Counted from the stretch's first letter, positions 25,775-34,682 are shown. The stretch: DNA of 64,000 nt from Pseudomonadota bacterium (GCA_023423935.1 JAFAEQ010000008.1:58501-122500), one strand, 5' to 3'. Notes: a model not told the origin generated them from the sequence alone. Numbers and translations are program-made.

Positions 25775-28153
25775 ATGAGCGCGCAGCGCCGCGTCTCGCG
25801 GGTGTGGCGCGATATAGCGCTCGCCTTTCTCTCATTGCTCCTGCTGGCAATCCTGGGCCTCTGGTTGCTCGTGCGTGCGAGCCTGCCGCAGATCGACGGC
25901 GACATTTCAGGCCTGGGTGTTACTGCCCGCATCGAGCGCGACTCGCTCGGTACGCCGACCATTCAGGCCGCAAGTCGCAACGAGCTCGCTTTCGCTACCG
26001 GATTCGCCCATGCGCAGGACCGTTTCTTCCAGATGGACCTCCTGCGTCGCGCAGCTGCCGGAGAGATGGCCGAGCTGCTCGGGCCGGGCGTCGTCGACAG
26101 GGATCGCGAGTTCCTCGTACACGGTTTCAGGCACGTCGCACAGCAGGTGATGGCGCAATTGCGCGATACCGATCGCGCCTTGCTTGAAAGTTACGCAGAA
26201 GGCGTTAACGCCGGGCTGAATCGACTCACGGCGCGTCCCTGGGAATATCTGATTCTGGGCGCCGCGCCGCGCGCGTGGACGATGGAGGATTCCCTGCTGT
26301 GCGGCTTTGCGATGTACCTGACGCTGAACGATCCAACGGGGCGCTCAGAGTTTGCGCGTGCACGGCTGCAGGAATCGCTGCCGCCCGCAGTGTTCGGATT
26401 TCTGTTTCCCGTCGGAACGGAATGGGATGCGCCGTTGAGCGGGGGTACCTGGCGGGCGCCTGCGATTCCCGATCCGACGATTCTGGATCTGCGAGGTACG
26501 CGCGCTTTGGCGGTCATCTCCAGTCGCGCACCTGCCGAGCCGCACTTCTCTGGCAGCAACGTCTGGGCCGTGGATGCTGCGCATTCAGCCAATGGTGCAG
26601 CATTGCTTGCGAACGATATGCACCTGGGTCTGCGCCTGCCGCATGTGTGGTATCGCGCGCGCCTCATCGTCACCTCGCCCGCAGATGCGCTCGATCTGGT
26701 CGGCGTCACGCTGCCGGGATCGCCGGCGCTCGTGGTGGGCAGCAATCGACACGTTGCGTGGGGCTTCAGTAACAGCTACGGCGATTGGACGGATCTGGTG
26801 GCGGTCGATGTCGATCCTGCCGATCGCGGGCGCTATTTGATCGCCGGCGGTTCCGAGCCGTTCACGAAGCGAGTCGAAACGATTCGCGTGCGCGGCGGCG
26901 AATCCGTGCACCTGGAGATCACGGCGACACGCTGGGGACCGATCGTGATGAACGATGCGAATGGGCGTCCGCTGGCCTTGGCGTGGACGGCGCATCATCC
27001 ACACGCGACCAACCTGCGACTGCTCGATCTCGAGCGTGCAACGACGGTGGACGAGGCGCTCGACGTCGCTAATCGTGCCGGGCTTCCGGTGCAGAACTTC
27101 GTAGTCGCCGATTCCACCGGACGCATCGGCTGGAGTCTGATGGGACAAGTGCCAGTACGTTCGAACTATGATCCGAACGTTCCCGCCTCATGGCGCAATT
27201 CCGATACTGGCTGGACTGCGTGGCAATCGCATGAAGCCTATCCACGCATCGTCGATCCGCCCTCCGGGCGTCTGTGGGTTGCCAACGCGCGACCGATCGA
27301 TGCGCCGACCTGGCTGCAGTTTGCCGGATCGGGCAACTACGACACGGGCGCACGCGCGGGTCAGATTCGTGACGGTCTGCTTGCGTTGCCGAGCGCAACG
27401 GTGAGCGACATGGTCGCGCTGCAACTCGACGATCGCGCGCTGTTCCTCACGCGTTGGCGTGATCTGCTGCTGCAATTGCTCGAGCATGCCGATGTCAGCG
27501 CAGGCGATCGACAAGCCGCGCGTGCAGCCGTTCAGAACTGGAGCGGCAGAGCTTCCATGGACGATGCAGGCTATACGATCGTGCGTGCGTTCCGGTTGCA
27601 GGTGCGAGCCGATGTATTCGCTTCGCTCATCGCGCCGAAGCAGGCGGAATTTCCCGATCTCGCATTCGATCCTTCACCGCAGTTCGAAGGCTCGCTGTGG
27701 CAACTCGTGACGCAGAAGCCAGTGAATCTGCTCGATCCCCGCCATGGCAGTTGGGATGAGGCGTTGCTCGACTCTCTCGATCGCGCTCTCGCGGGTTTGC
27801 GCGAAAAGTGCGGAGATGTCGCGCAGTGCACGTGGGGAAGCCAGAACACCTTGCAGATGACTCACCCGCTGTCCGCGGCGATTCCCATGCTGGCGGCGTG
27901 GCTCGACATGCCTGAGCAACCGCTCAGCGGCGATGCCGCGATGCCACGCGTGCAGGGACCGAAGTTCGGCGCATCCGAGCGACTCGTCGTCAGTCCGGGC
28001 CGCGAAAAGGAGGGCGTCTTGCAACTGCCAGGCGGTCCGGTGGATCACCCGATGTCCAGGTTCTACGGTGCAGGCCATGACGCCTGGGTGCGCGGCGAGC
28101 CGACGCCTCTGCTGCCTGGGAAAACTGAGCACGTGCTGCGGCTGATGCCATAG
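25775..28153 (+). CDS. penicillin acylase-family Ntn hydrolase (membrane-anchored)
   Basis: A 792-residue precursor of the penicillin-G-acylase / acyl-homoserine-lactone-acylase family. Residues about 12-35 form an uncleaved-looking hydrophobic signal or anchor. The alpha chain has FATGFAHAQDRFFQMDLLRR. The self-cleavage site and beta-chain N-terminal nucleophile Ser lie in FSGSNVWAV (near residue 263), followed by ANDMHLGLRLPHVWY and VTLPGSPALVVGSNRHVAWGFSN. The C-terminus has RVQGPKFGASERLVVSPG and GAGHDAW. Substrates in the family include beta-lactams, N-acyl homoserine lactones and cyclic peptides; the one here cannot be told. It follows pyk after a stem-loop, in a place where fba often sits in related clusters. 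Confidence 0.9.
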   Translation: MSAQRRVSRVWRDIALAFLSLLLLAILGLWLLVRASLPQIDGDISGLGVTARIERDSLGTPTIQAASRNELAFATGFAHAQDRFFQMDLLRRAAAGEMAELLGPGVVDRDREFLVHGFRHVAQQVMAQLRDTDRALLESYAEGVNAGLNRLTARPWEYLILGAAPRAWTMEDSLLCGFAMYLTLNDPTGRSEFARARLQESLPPAVFGFLFPVGTEWDAPLSGGTWRAPAIPDPTILDLRGTRALAVISSRAPAEPHFSGSNVWAVDAAHSANGAALLANDMHLGLRLPHVWYRARLIVTSPADALDLVGVTLPGSPALVVGSNRHVAWGFSNSYGDWTDLVAVDVDPADRGRYLIAGGSEPFTKRVETIRVRGGESVHLEITATRWGPIVMNDANGRPLALAWTAHHPHATNLRLLDLERATTVDEALDVANRAGLPVQNFVVADSTGRIGWSLMGQVPVRSNYDPNVPASWRNSDTGWTAWQSHEAYPRIVDPPSGRLWVANARPIDAPTWLQFAGSGNYDTGARAGQIRDGLLALPSATVSDMVALQLDDRALFLTRWRDLLLQLLEHADVSAGDRQAARAAVQNWSGRASMDDAGYTIVRAFRLQVRADVFASLIAPKQAEFPDLAFDPSPQFEGSLWQLVTQKPVNLLDPRHGSWDEALLDSLDRALAGLREKCGDVAQCTWGSQNTLQMTHPLSAAIPMLAAWLDMPEQPLSGDAAMPRVQGPKFGASERLVVSPGREKEGVLQLPGGPVDHPMSRFYGAGHDAWVRGEPTPLLPGKTEHVLRLMP

Positions 28154-28162
28154 CGCCGGCAG

Positions 28163-28185
28163 CCGCCAGGCTCTAGGCTCTAGTC
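28163..28185. repeat. short CTAG direct repeat before moxR
   Basis: GCTCTAG occurs twice in tandem between the acylase and MoxR genes. It is the shortest of the CTAG-type intergenic tracts seen in this window and has no obvious inverted partner. Confidence 0.5.
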
Positions 28186-28210
28186 CGAGCTTCACGTCGC
28201 GAGTGCCATC

Positions 28211-29062
28211 ATGTCCTCACGTTTTTCAGGAACCGACAATTACGTTGCCACCGAAGATCTGATGACTGCAGTGAATGCAGCCGTCACGCTCGGGCGTCCG
28301 CTGCTGGTGAAGGGCGAGCCCGGCACGGGCAAGACACAGCTTGCAGAGGAAGTCGCTCGCGCGCTCGAGCGCCCGCTCTATCGCTGGCACATCAAATCGA
28401 CGACGAAAGCACAGCACGGCCTGTACGAGTACGACGCAGTCTCGCGCTTGCGCGATTCGCAGCTGGGCGAGTCGAAAGTTCACGACATCGCCAACTACAT
28501 CGTCAAAGGACGCATGTGGGAGGCGTTCGAAAGCGCGGTCCAACCCGTGTTGCTCGTGGACGAGATCGACAAGGCCGACATCGAATTCCCCAACGATCTG
28601 CTGCATGAGCTCGATCGCATGGAGTTCTATGTGCATGAGACGCGTCAGTGGGTGAAGGCGCGGCATCGGCCGATCATCATCATCACGAGCAACAATGAGA
28701 AAGAACTGCCGGATGCCTTCTTGCGACGTTGCTTCTTTCACTACATCCGTTTTCCGGATGCGGCGACGATGGAGCGAATCGTCGCGGTGCACTTCCCGAC
28801 GCTCAAGAAGGAATTGCTGGCCGAAGCGCTGAGCTCCTTTTTCAAGCTGCGCGAGATGCCCGGGCTCAAGAAGAAGCCTTCGACGTCCGAGCTGCTCGAT
28901 TGGCTGAAGCTGCTCCTGGCCGAGGATGTGCCGCCGGAAGCGCTGCGCAGTGAGGATGGAAAGAAATCGATTCCGCCGCTGTACGGCGCGCTGCTCAAGA
29001 ACGAACAGGATGTTCATCTCGCCGAACAGCTGATCTTTCTGCATCGACGCCAGGGGCGTTGA
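28211..29062 (+). CDS. MoxR-type AAA+ ATPase
   Basis: A 283-residue AAA+ protein: Walker A KGEPGTGKTQLAEE near residue 35, Walker B VLLVDEIDKAD near 115, sensor-1 IIITSNNEKELPDAFLRR. MoxR ATPases work with a VWA-domain partner as a chaperone pair for maturing metalloenzymes or other complexes. The partner here is the next gene, whose TTG start overlaps this gene's stop by 3 nt. No CO dehydrogenase or other molybdoenzyme is in the window, so the client is unknown. Confidence 0.92.
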   Translation: MSSRFSGTDNYVATEDLMTAVNAAVTLGRPLLVKGEPGTGKTQLAEEVARALERPLYRWHIKSTTKAQHGLYEYDAVSRLRDSQLGESKVHDIANYIVKGRMWEAFESAVQPVLLVDEIDKADIEFPNDLLHELDRMEFYVHETRQWVKARHRPIIIITSNNEKELPDAFLRRCFFHYIRFPDAATMERIVAVHFPTLKKELLAEALSSFFKLREMPGLKKKPSTSELLDWLKLLLAEDVPPEALRSEDGKKSIPPLYGALLKNEQDVHLAEQLIFLHRRQGR

Positions 29063-30243
29063 GCGTCGTGCTGGTTCCTTTCTTCTACAAGTTGCGTGAG
29101 GCCGGCGTACCGGTCTCGATTACCGAGTTCCTCACGCTGCTCGAGGCGCTGCAGGCGCGACTCGCGCAGGCGAATGCGGAGGAGTTCTATTTCCTCGCCC
29201 GTGCAGCGCTAGTGAAAGACGAGCGGCATTTCGATCGTTTCGATCGAGCCTTCGCCGCGTACTTCAAGGCTGCCGACCATACCTTCGAGAATTTGCTCAC
29301 GCGCCTTCCGGAAGAGTGGCTGCGCAAACTCATGGAGCGCACCTTGAGCGAGGAGGAAAAGCGTCAGATCGAAGCGCTCGGCGGATGGCAAAAGCTGATG
29401 GAAACGTTGCAGGAGCGCCTGAAGGAGCAACAGGGTCGTCACGAAGGCGGCAACAAATGGATCGGCACCGCAGGCACCTCACCCTTCGGCGCGCACGGTT
29501 ACAACCCGGAAGGCGTGCGTATCGGGCAGAACGAATCGCGGCATCGACGTGCGGTGAAAGTCTGGGACCAGCGTGAATACCGCAACTTCGCCGACAACGT
29601 CGAGATCGGTACGCGCAACCTCAAGGTCGCGCTGCGCAAGCTGCGCAAGTTCGCACGCGAAGGTGTCGCCGATCAGCTCGATCTCGATTCGACGATCGAT
29701 TCAACGGCGCGTAACGCCGGCCTGCTGGATCTGCGGTTCGTTCCGGAACGGCACAATGCCATCAAGGTGCTGCTGTTTCTCGATGTCGGCGGCTCGATGG
29801 ACGATCATATCCGTATCTGCGAGGAGCTCTTCTCGGCGGCACGGGCCGAGTTCAAGCATCTCGAGTATTTTTACTTCCACAATTTCCTGTACGAGTCGGT
29901 GTGGAAGGACAATCGTCGGCGACATTCCGAGAAGATCCCGACGACGCAGGTGATGCGAACGTATGGGCACGACTACAAGGTGATCTTCGTCGGCGATGCG
30001 ACCATGAGTCCTTACGAGATCACGGAGGCGGGCGGCAGCATCGAACACTGGAACCAGGAATCAGGCGCGGTCTGGCTGCGTCGCGTGCTGCAGGCCTGGC
30101 CGCATCATGTGTGGCTGAATCCGGAAAGTCCGCAGCGATGGGAATACACACCGTCCGTGCAACTCACGCGCGAGCTGATGGAGGACCGCATGTTCCCACT
30201 GACGCTTGCAGGACTGGATCAGGCCATCAAAGCGCTGCATTGA
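29059..30243 (+). CDS. CoxE-like VWA-domain protein
   Basis: A 394-residue protein with an N-terminal helical CoxE region (FFYKLREAGVPVSITEFLTLLEAL) and a C-terminal VWA domain. Its MIDAS motif reads DVGGSMDD (DxGxS in place of the classical DxSxS). The conserved YFYFHNFLYE and the ending FPLTLAGLDQAIK are also family features. The start is TTG 29059, embedded in the stop of the MoxR gene (TTGA), which indicates tight translational coupling. The pair probably acts as an insertase or chaperone for an unknown metalloprotein. Confidence 0.9.
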   Translation: MSVVLVPFFYKLREAGVPVSITEFLTLLEALQARLAQANAEEFYFLARAALVKDERHFDRFDRAFAAYFKAADHTFENLLTRLPEEWLRKLMERTLSEEEKRQIEALGGWQKLMETLQERLKEQQGRHEGGNKWIGTAGTSPFGAHGYNPEGVRIGQNESRHRRAVKVWDQREYRNFADNVEIGTRNLKVALRKLRKFAREGVADQLDLDSTIDSTARNAGLLDLRFVPERHNAIKVLLFLDVGGSMDDHIRICEELFSAARAEFKHLEYFYFHNFLYESVWKDNRRRHSEKIPTTQVMRTYGHDYKVIFVGDATMSPYEITEAGGSIEHWNQESGAVWLRRVLQAWPHHVWLNPESPQRWEYTPSVQLTRELMEDRMFPLTLAGLDQAIKALH

Positions 30244-30245
30244 AG

Positions 30246-30330
30246 CCAGGCGCTAGTCAGAAGCGTAGGTTCGCCGGCGAGCGAAGCTCATCTCTGGCTA
30301 GCGCCCAGTACCTAGCCCTTACAATCTAGC
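30246..30330. repeat. CTAG-rich inverted repeat between coxE and the peroxiredoxin gene
   Basis: GGCGCTAG (30249-30256) pairs perfectly with CTAGCGCC (30298-30305). Further CTAG tetramers lie at 30312 and 30326, the last supplying the stop codon of the convergent peroxiredoxin gene. The tract fills nearly the whole spacer between the two 3' ends and may serve as a bidirectional terminator. Confidence 0.65.
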
Positions 30331-30856
30331 CGTCCGACCTCTTCTTCAGCTGCTGCAAATCCTTCAGCACGATCTGCGGGTGGGTTTTCGGATCCACATC
30401 GAGATAGTGCTTCACGAGGCGGCCCTGCGGATCGATGAGGAAGGTCTCGCGTTTTGCGAAGCCGGTGAAGCTCACGACTTCGTAGCGGCGGGCAGTTTCG
30501 CGCGAAGGATCCGCCAGGAGCGGAAAGGGCAGGCCATGCTTCTCCGCGAATCGCTTGTGGCTGTCGACGTCATCGACGCTGATACCCAGAACCACGGCAC
30601 CGGCGTCACGGAAGGCGAAGATGTTGTCGCGGAATTCGCACGCTTGCGTCGTACAGCCGGGCGACATGTCCTTCGGATAGAAGTACAGCACCACCCATTT
30701 GCCGCGATAGTCCTTTAGCTGATGCCATTTACCGGACTGGTCCTGAAGCTTGAACTCCGGGGCCGCGGCGCCGAGCTGCGTGTCTGCATTCGCGGTCGCA
30801 ACCACGGCCAGAAACCCCATCAGGGCCACGTAAAACGAACGCACCGCGCGGTTCAT
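30326..30856 (-). CDS. exported BCP/PrxQ-type peroxiredoxin
   Basis: Thiol peroxidase of the AhpC/TSA superfamily with the PrxQ active site PGCTTQACEFRD (peroxidatic and resolving Cys four residues apart). Unlike the usual cytoplasmic BCP of about 155 residues, this 176-residue form starts with MNRAVRSFYVALMGFLAVVA, a signal peptide with probable cleavage after TANA, so it should act in the periplasm. ATG 30856 has AAGGAG 5 nt upstream, better than the in-frame GTG/ATG-type start 11 codons earlier. The 3' end lies in a CTAG-rich repeat. Confidence 0.92.
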   Translation of the reverse strand: MNRAVRSFYVALMGFLAVVATANADTQLGAAAPEFKLQDQSGKWHQLKDYRGKWVVLYFYPKDMSPGCTTQACEFRDNIFAFRDAGAVVLGISVDDVDSHKRFAEKHGLPFPLLADPSRETARRYEVVSFTGFAKRETFLIDPQGRLVKHYLDVDPKTHPQIVLKDLQQLKKRSDG

Positions 30857-31090
30857 GAACGCTCCTTGGAGTCGGGCTCGAAATGGCATCGAAAGCAGTG
30901 TGACATACTAGGCACTCATCCAGTTGCAGACACTTGCGAGAACGTATGTTTGTTCCCGGTTCGGGCAGCGAGAACTGTCGCGAGCTGGGTCTACATCGGT
31001 CAGGTTCCTGATTCCATGCAAGGCACTCTTCGCGGCCAGGCCGCGTCGCAAATCAAGCTGAAATAACGCCATGGTTCCGGGGGCGAAGGC

Positions 31091-32317
31091 GTGACCGTCG
31101 ATCAGCATTCAGATCCTGCATCGGCCAAGTTGGGCCTGGTGCTACCGGGCGGCGGGGCCCGTGCGGCGTATCAGGTCGGCGTGCTGCGCGCGATCAGCGA
31201 TCTGCTGCCGGCGCGTGCGGCGAATCCGTTTCCTGTCGTTACCGGAACCTCAGCCGGTGCCGTGAATGCCATGGCCATCGCAGTTCACGCCGATCGTTTC
31301 CGCGTGGCGGTGGGCAACCTCGAGCGCGTGTGGCGCGATTTTCACGTGAATCAGGTCTTTCGTGCGGACACTGCGAGCATGTTGCGCTCGGGGCTGCACT
31401 GGCTGCTGGCGATGGTGTCGGGCGGCTGGCTGCTGCCGCCGCCGAAGTCGTTGTTCGACAATTCACCGCTGCGAGAGCTGCTCGCTCAGCAGTTCGACTT
31501 TCGCAAAGTCCGCAGCTCGATCGAAGCCGGCCAGCTCGATGCATTGTCCATTGCCGCAGCTGGCTATGTGAGTGCCCGATCGGTCTCGTTCTACGAAGCA
31601 AAAACCGGGTCGATCCCATGGCAACGGATGCGGCGTGCGGGCGAACCTGCGACGCTGACGCTCGATCATCTGATGGCAAGCGTCGCGGTTCCGTTTCTGT
31701 TTCCGCCGGTGCTGATGGGCGATGAGTACTTCGGCGACGGGGCGATGCGTCAGTCGAGTCCTTTCAGTTCCGCCATCCATCTGGGCGCCGATCGACTGCT
31801 CGTCATCGGCACGCGCAACGAATCGCTGAGTGCCAGCTCCATGCCTCCGGTGTGCCCCACGTTCGGACAGATCTTCGGTTACATGCTCGATGCGCTGTTT
31901 ACCGATGGACTCTATGCGGACATGGAGCGGCTGACCCAGATCAACAGCCTGGTGGAACGCGGCTTGGCAATCGGTCCCGACGGCAAGCGTCTGCGCAAGA
32001 TCGATATGCTCGTGATTCTGCCGAGCCGCGATCTGTCCGAGATCGCGCGCCACCACGTGGGCTCGTTGCCGCGTTCACTGCGCGTGCTGCTGCGAACGAT
32101 GGGAGCGCTGAATACGGGTGGCGGCCAGCTGATGAGCTATCTGCTGTTCCAGGACAGTTTCACGCGTGAGCTCATGTCGCTCGGCTATCACGATGCGATG
32201 AAGCGTTCGGACGATCTGCTGTCGTTCCTGGGCGGCGAGCCGGTGATATCGACGGGAGCGACCGGCGTGTTGCGCCGGCTGTCCTCACGTCAGGAACAGC
32301 GTGCCCAGCCCGAGTAG
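31091..32317 (+). CDS. patatin-like phospholipase
   Basis: A 408-residue Ser-Asp lipid acyl hydrolase. The oxyanion loop PGGGARAAYQVG (about 19-30), nucleophile elbow GTSAG (Ser54) and catalytic DG in YFGDGAMRQSSP are all present. No signal peptide is visible, so it is likely cytoplasmic or inner-membrane associated. The start is GTG 31091, preceded by GAAGG very close to it. The preceding ~200 bp is divergent with the peroxiredoxin gene. Its 3' end overlaps mgtE on the other strand by 33 nt, the largest convergent overlap in the window. Confidence 0.9.
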   Translation: MTVDQHSDPASAKLGLVLPGGGARAAYQVGVLRAISDLLPARAANPFPVVTGTSAGAVNAMAIAVHADRFRVAVGNLERVWRDFHVNQVFRADTASMLRSGLHWLLAMVSGGWLLPPPKSLFDNSPLRELLAQQFDFRKVRSSIEAGQLDALSIAAAGYVSARSVSFYEAKTGSIPWQRMRRAGEPATLTLDHLMASVAVPFLFPPVLMGDEYFGDGAMRQSSPFSSAIHLGADRLLVIGTRNESLSASSMPPVCPTFGQIFGYMLDALFTDGLYADMERLTQINSLVERGLAIGPDGKRLRKIDMLVILPSRDLSEIARHHVGSLPRSLRVLLRTMGALNTGGGQLMSYLLFQDSFTRELMSLGYHDAMKRSDDLLSFLGGEPVISTGATGVLRRLSSRQEQRAQPE

Positions 32318-33637
32318 CGAGGCAAAGCCGATACAGTCGGTGAACATGGTCAGGACCACGCCGCCTGCGATGGCCGGGTCGATGCCCATGCGTTTCAGCA
32401 CGAGCGGTACGCTGACTCCGGCGATGGCGGCAGCCAGCATGTTGATGATGAGGGCTGCGCAGATGATCAAGCCCAATTTGCCGTCCTGAAACCACAAGCC
32501 GGCAGCGAGCCCGACCAGCAGCGCCAGCATGGCGCCGTTCAGCAGTCCGACGAGGACTTCGCGCGAAAGCAGCCAGCGCGCGTTGTTCTGTTCGACCTGA
32601 CCGAGCGCCAGTCCGCGAATGATCAGCACCAGTGTCTGGCTCCCCGCGATGCCGCCCATGCTGGCGACGATGGGCATGAGCACGGCGAGTGCGACGACTT
32701 TTTCGATCGTGGCTTCGAATAATCCGACCACGTTAGCGGCGAGAAACGCAGTCGCCAGATTCACGGTGAGCCAGACGGCACGTCGTCGCGCGCTGCGCAC
32801 GACGCCTGCGAACATGTCGTCTTCTTCATCGAGGCCGGCCATGCTCAGCACCGAGTGATCGGCTTCCTCGCGAATGACGTCGACGACGTCGTCGATCGTG
32901 ATGCGTCCCAGCAGCTTGCCGTCGCTGCTCACGACGGCGGCGGAGACCAGGTCGCGGTCTTCGAACAGCTTCGCGACATCGCGCGCGGGAGTTTCCGGCG
33001 CAATGCCTTCGACCGTCGAGTCCATCACTTCGCCGACGGTCTTTTCGGGCTCTTCGGTGAGCAGGCGGGTGAGATCGAGTCCGCCCAGGTATTGATCGTG
33101 GCGATTCACCACGAACAGCCGGTCGGTGCGATCGGGCAGTTCGGCTCGCATGCGCAGATAGCGCAACACGACCTCGAGGGTCACGTCGGGACGAATGGTC
33201 ACGGCGTCGAGGTTCATCAGACCGCCGGCGCTGTCCTGCTCGAACGCGAGCACGGCCGTGAGTCGATCGCGATCCTGCGCGTCCATCGAACGCAGGACGC
33301 GCTCGTTGAGTGTTTCGGGCAGATCGCCAATGAGGTCCGCCAGATCGTCGACCTCCATGCCTTCGGTGGCCGCGATCAGCTCATCCGCATCCATTCCGCT
33401 GATCAGCTCGGAGCGAACCTCTTCGTTGAGTTCGATCAGCACATCGCCTTCGAGCTCGGGGTCGACGAATTCCCACACGATCTCGCGCTTCGGCGGCGGG
33501 AGGGATTCGATCAGCGAGGCGATCTCCGCCGGATGCAGCGAATTGATCATGCGCGGGCCGTGGCGCAGAGAGCCGCGCTCAAGCGCGCTGCGCAGCGCTG
33601 CAAGCCGGCTCAATTTGGTTTCAGGCGCTTCGGTCAT
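32285..33637 (-). CDS. mgtE: MgtE-type magnesium transporter
   Basis: A Mg2+ channel of 450 residues: an N-terminal helical MgtE_N domain (SLHPAEIASLIESLPP), two CBS domains that sense Mg2+ (around 135-260, with VSSDGKLLGRITIDDVVDVI), and five C-terminal membrane helices with the pore-lining GGIAGSQTLVLIIRGLALG and an ending in a short hydrophobic helix. It is the gene after rapZ on the same strand, an arrangement found in xanthomonads where PTS genes often lie in between; those are missing here. A long hairpin lies upstream. Confidence 0.95.
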   Translation of the reverse strand: MTEAPETKLSRLAALRSALERGSLRHGPRMINSLHPAEIASLIESLPPPKREIVWEFVDPELEGDVLIELNEEVRSELISGMDADELIAATEGMEVDDLADLIGDLPETLNERVLRSMDAQDRDRLTAVLAFEQDSAGGLMNLDAVTIRPDVTLEVVLRYLRMRAELPDRTDRLFVVNRHDQYLGGLDLTRLLTEEPEKTVGEVMDSTVEGIAPETPARDVAKLFEDRDLVSAAVVSSDGKLLGRITIDDVVDVIREEADHSVLSMAGLDEEDDMFAGVVRSARRRAVWLTVNLATAFLAANVVGLFEATIEKVVALAVLMPIVASMGGIAGSQTLVLIIRGLALGQVEQNNARWLLSREVLVGLLNGAMLALLVGLAAGLWFQDGKLGLIICAALIINMLAAAIAGVSVPLVLKRMGIDPAIAGGVVLTMFTDCIGFASLLGLGTLFLT

Positions 33638-33712
33638 GACGGGCCCACCGCAAGTCGGCGCGCAGTGTAGCGACGCGAGGTGGTCTTAAGAAGATCGAAC
33701 GAAGAATTAAGA

Positions 33713-33796
33713 ATCTCCACCGGGCACACTGGGAGCACCGGGATCGAGAGCGTTGCAGGCAGCATTCTCCTGCTGCCCCGTGCTCCCCGTGGAGAT
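33713..33796 (-). repeat. 84-nt three-stem imperfect inverted repeat between rapZ and mgtE
   Basis: Three nested perfect stems share one axis: ATCTCCAC/GTGGAGAT (33713-33720 with 33789-33796), GGGAGCAC/GTGCTCCC (33731-33738 with 33780-33787) and GGCAGCA/TGCTGCC (33758-33764 with 33771-33777, 6-nt loop). It starts 14 bases after the rapZ stop on the minus strand. It could be a terminator without U-tract, a processing site, or an intergenic repeat copy. Confidence 0.65.
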
Positions 33797-33809
33797 CTGG
33801 TCTCTTGGA

Positions 33810-34682
33810 TTATCGAACCGCAGCGCCGCCCACGACCTGATGACGGGCGTGGACGACGGGGTAGTGTTGGGCGAAATGTCGTGCGAGACGCTCGACCATG
33901 TATACCGAGCGGTGCTGACCGCCCGTGCAACCGATCGCGATCGTGAGATAGCTCCGATTGGTTCGCGCGAGCTCGGGAATCCAGTGCTCCAGAAACGTCA
34001 CGATATCGCCGAACATTTTGGCGACCTGCGCGTGACGCTCCAGGTACTCGGCGACCTCGGCGTCGCGACCTGTGAGCCGAGCGAGTCCCGGCTCCCAATG
34101 CGGATTCGGCAGGCTGCGCACGTCGAATACGAAGTCTGCGTCGTCGGGCACGCCATGGCGGTATGCGAACGATTCAAACAGGATGGACATGCGACCTTCG
34201 GGGCGGCCGGCCACGCGCAGACGAATGAGCTCACGCAGCTCGTGCACGGTCGTGCGTGTGGTGTCGATGACGAGATCCGCCGCGTCCGAGATCGGCTCCA
34301 GAAGCGCGAGCTCCTGGCGAATGGCTTCCTTGAGTCCGGTTCCGTCGCGGCTCAGCGGATGACGGCGACGCGTTTCGCTGTAGCGCTTGAGCAGAACTTC
34401 TTCGTCGGCTCGCAGGAACAGAACCTCGCAGCCGACGCCACTGCGTTTGAGCTCCGCGACGAGCTTCGGTACCGAGGCGATCTCGGCGGGGCGGTTGCGC
34501 GCGTCGACGCCGACCGCAGTGGACTCGTACGTGGACTCGTGCGAGCGCACGGTGTGCGAGATGAACATCGGCAGCAATCCCGCCGGGATGTTGTCCACGC
34601 AGTAATAGTCCAGGTCTTCCAGCATGTGCAGAGCGACGCTCTTGCCGGAGCCTGAAAGTCCACTGACGATGACCAGGCGCAT
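33810..34682 (-). CDS. rapZ: RNase adapter protein RapZ
   Basis: RNA-binding adapter and nucleotidase-like protein that in enterobacteria directs RNase E to the GlmZ RNA and so controls amino-sugar synthesis. 290 residues: P-loop GLSGSGKS (8-15), DNIPAGLLP, the conserved FAYRHGVPDDADFVFDVR, and the C-terminal AIGCTGGQHRSVYMVERL. It is separated from hpf by a strong terminator and therefore needs its own promoter. ptsN and npr, which flank rapZ in enterobacteria, are not here. Confidence 0.96.
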   Translation of the reverse strand: MRLVIVSGLSGSGKSVALHMLEDLDYYCVDNIPAGLLPMFISHTVRSHESTYESTAVGVDARNRPAEIASVPKLVAELKRSGVGCEVLFLRADEEVLLKRYSETRRRHPLSRDGTGLKEAIRQELALLEPISDAADLVIDTTRTTVHELRELIRLRVAGRPEGRMSILFESFAYRHGVPDDADFVFDVRSLPNPHWEPGLARLTGRDAEVAEYLERHAQVAKMFGDIVTFLEHWIPELARTNRSYLTIAIGCTGGQHRSVYMVERLARHFAQHYPVVHARHQVVGGAAVR

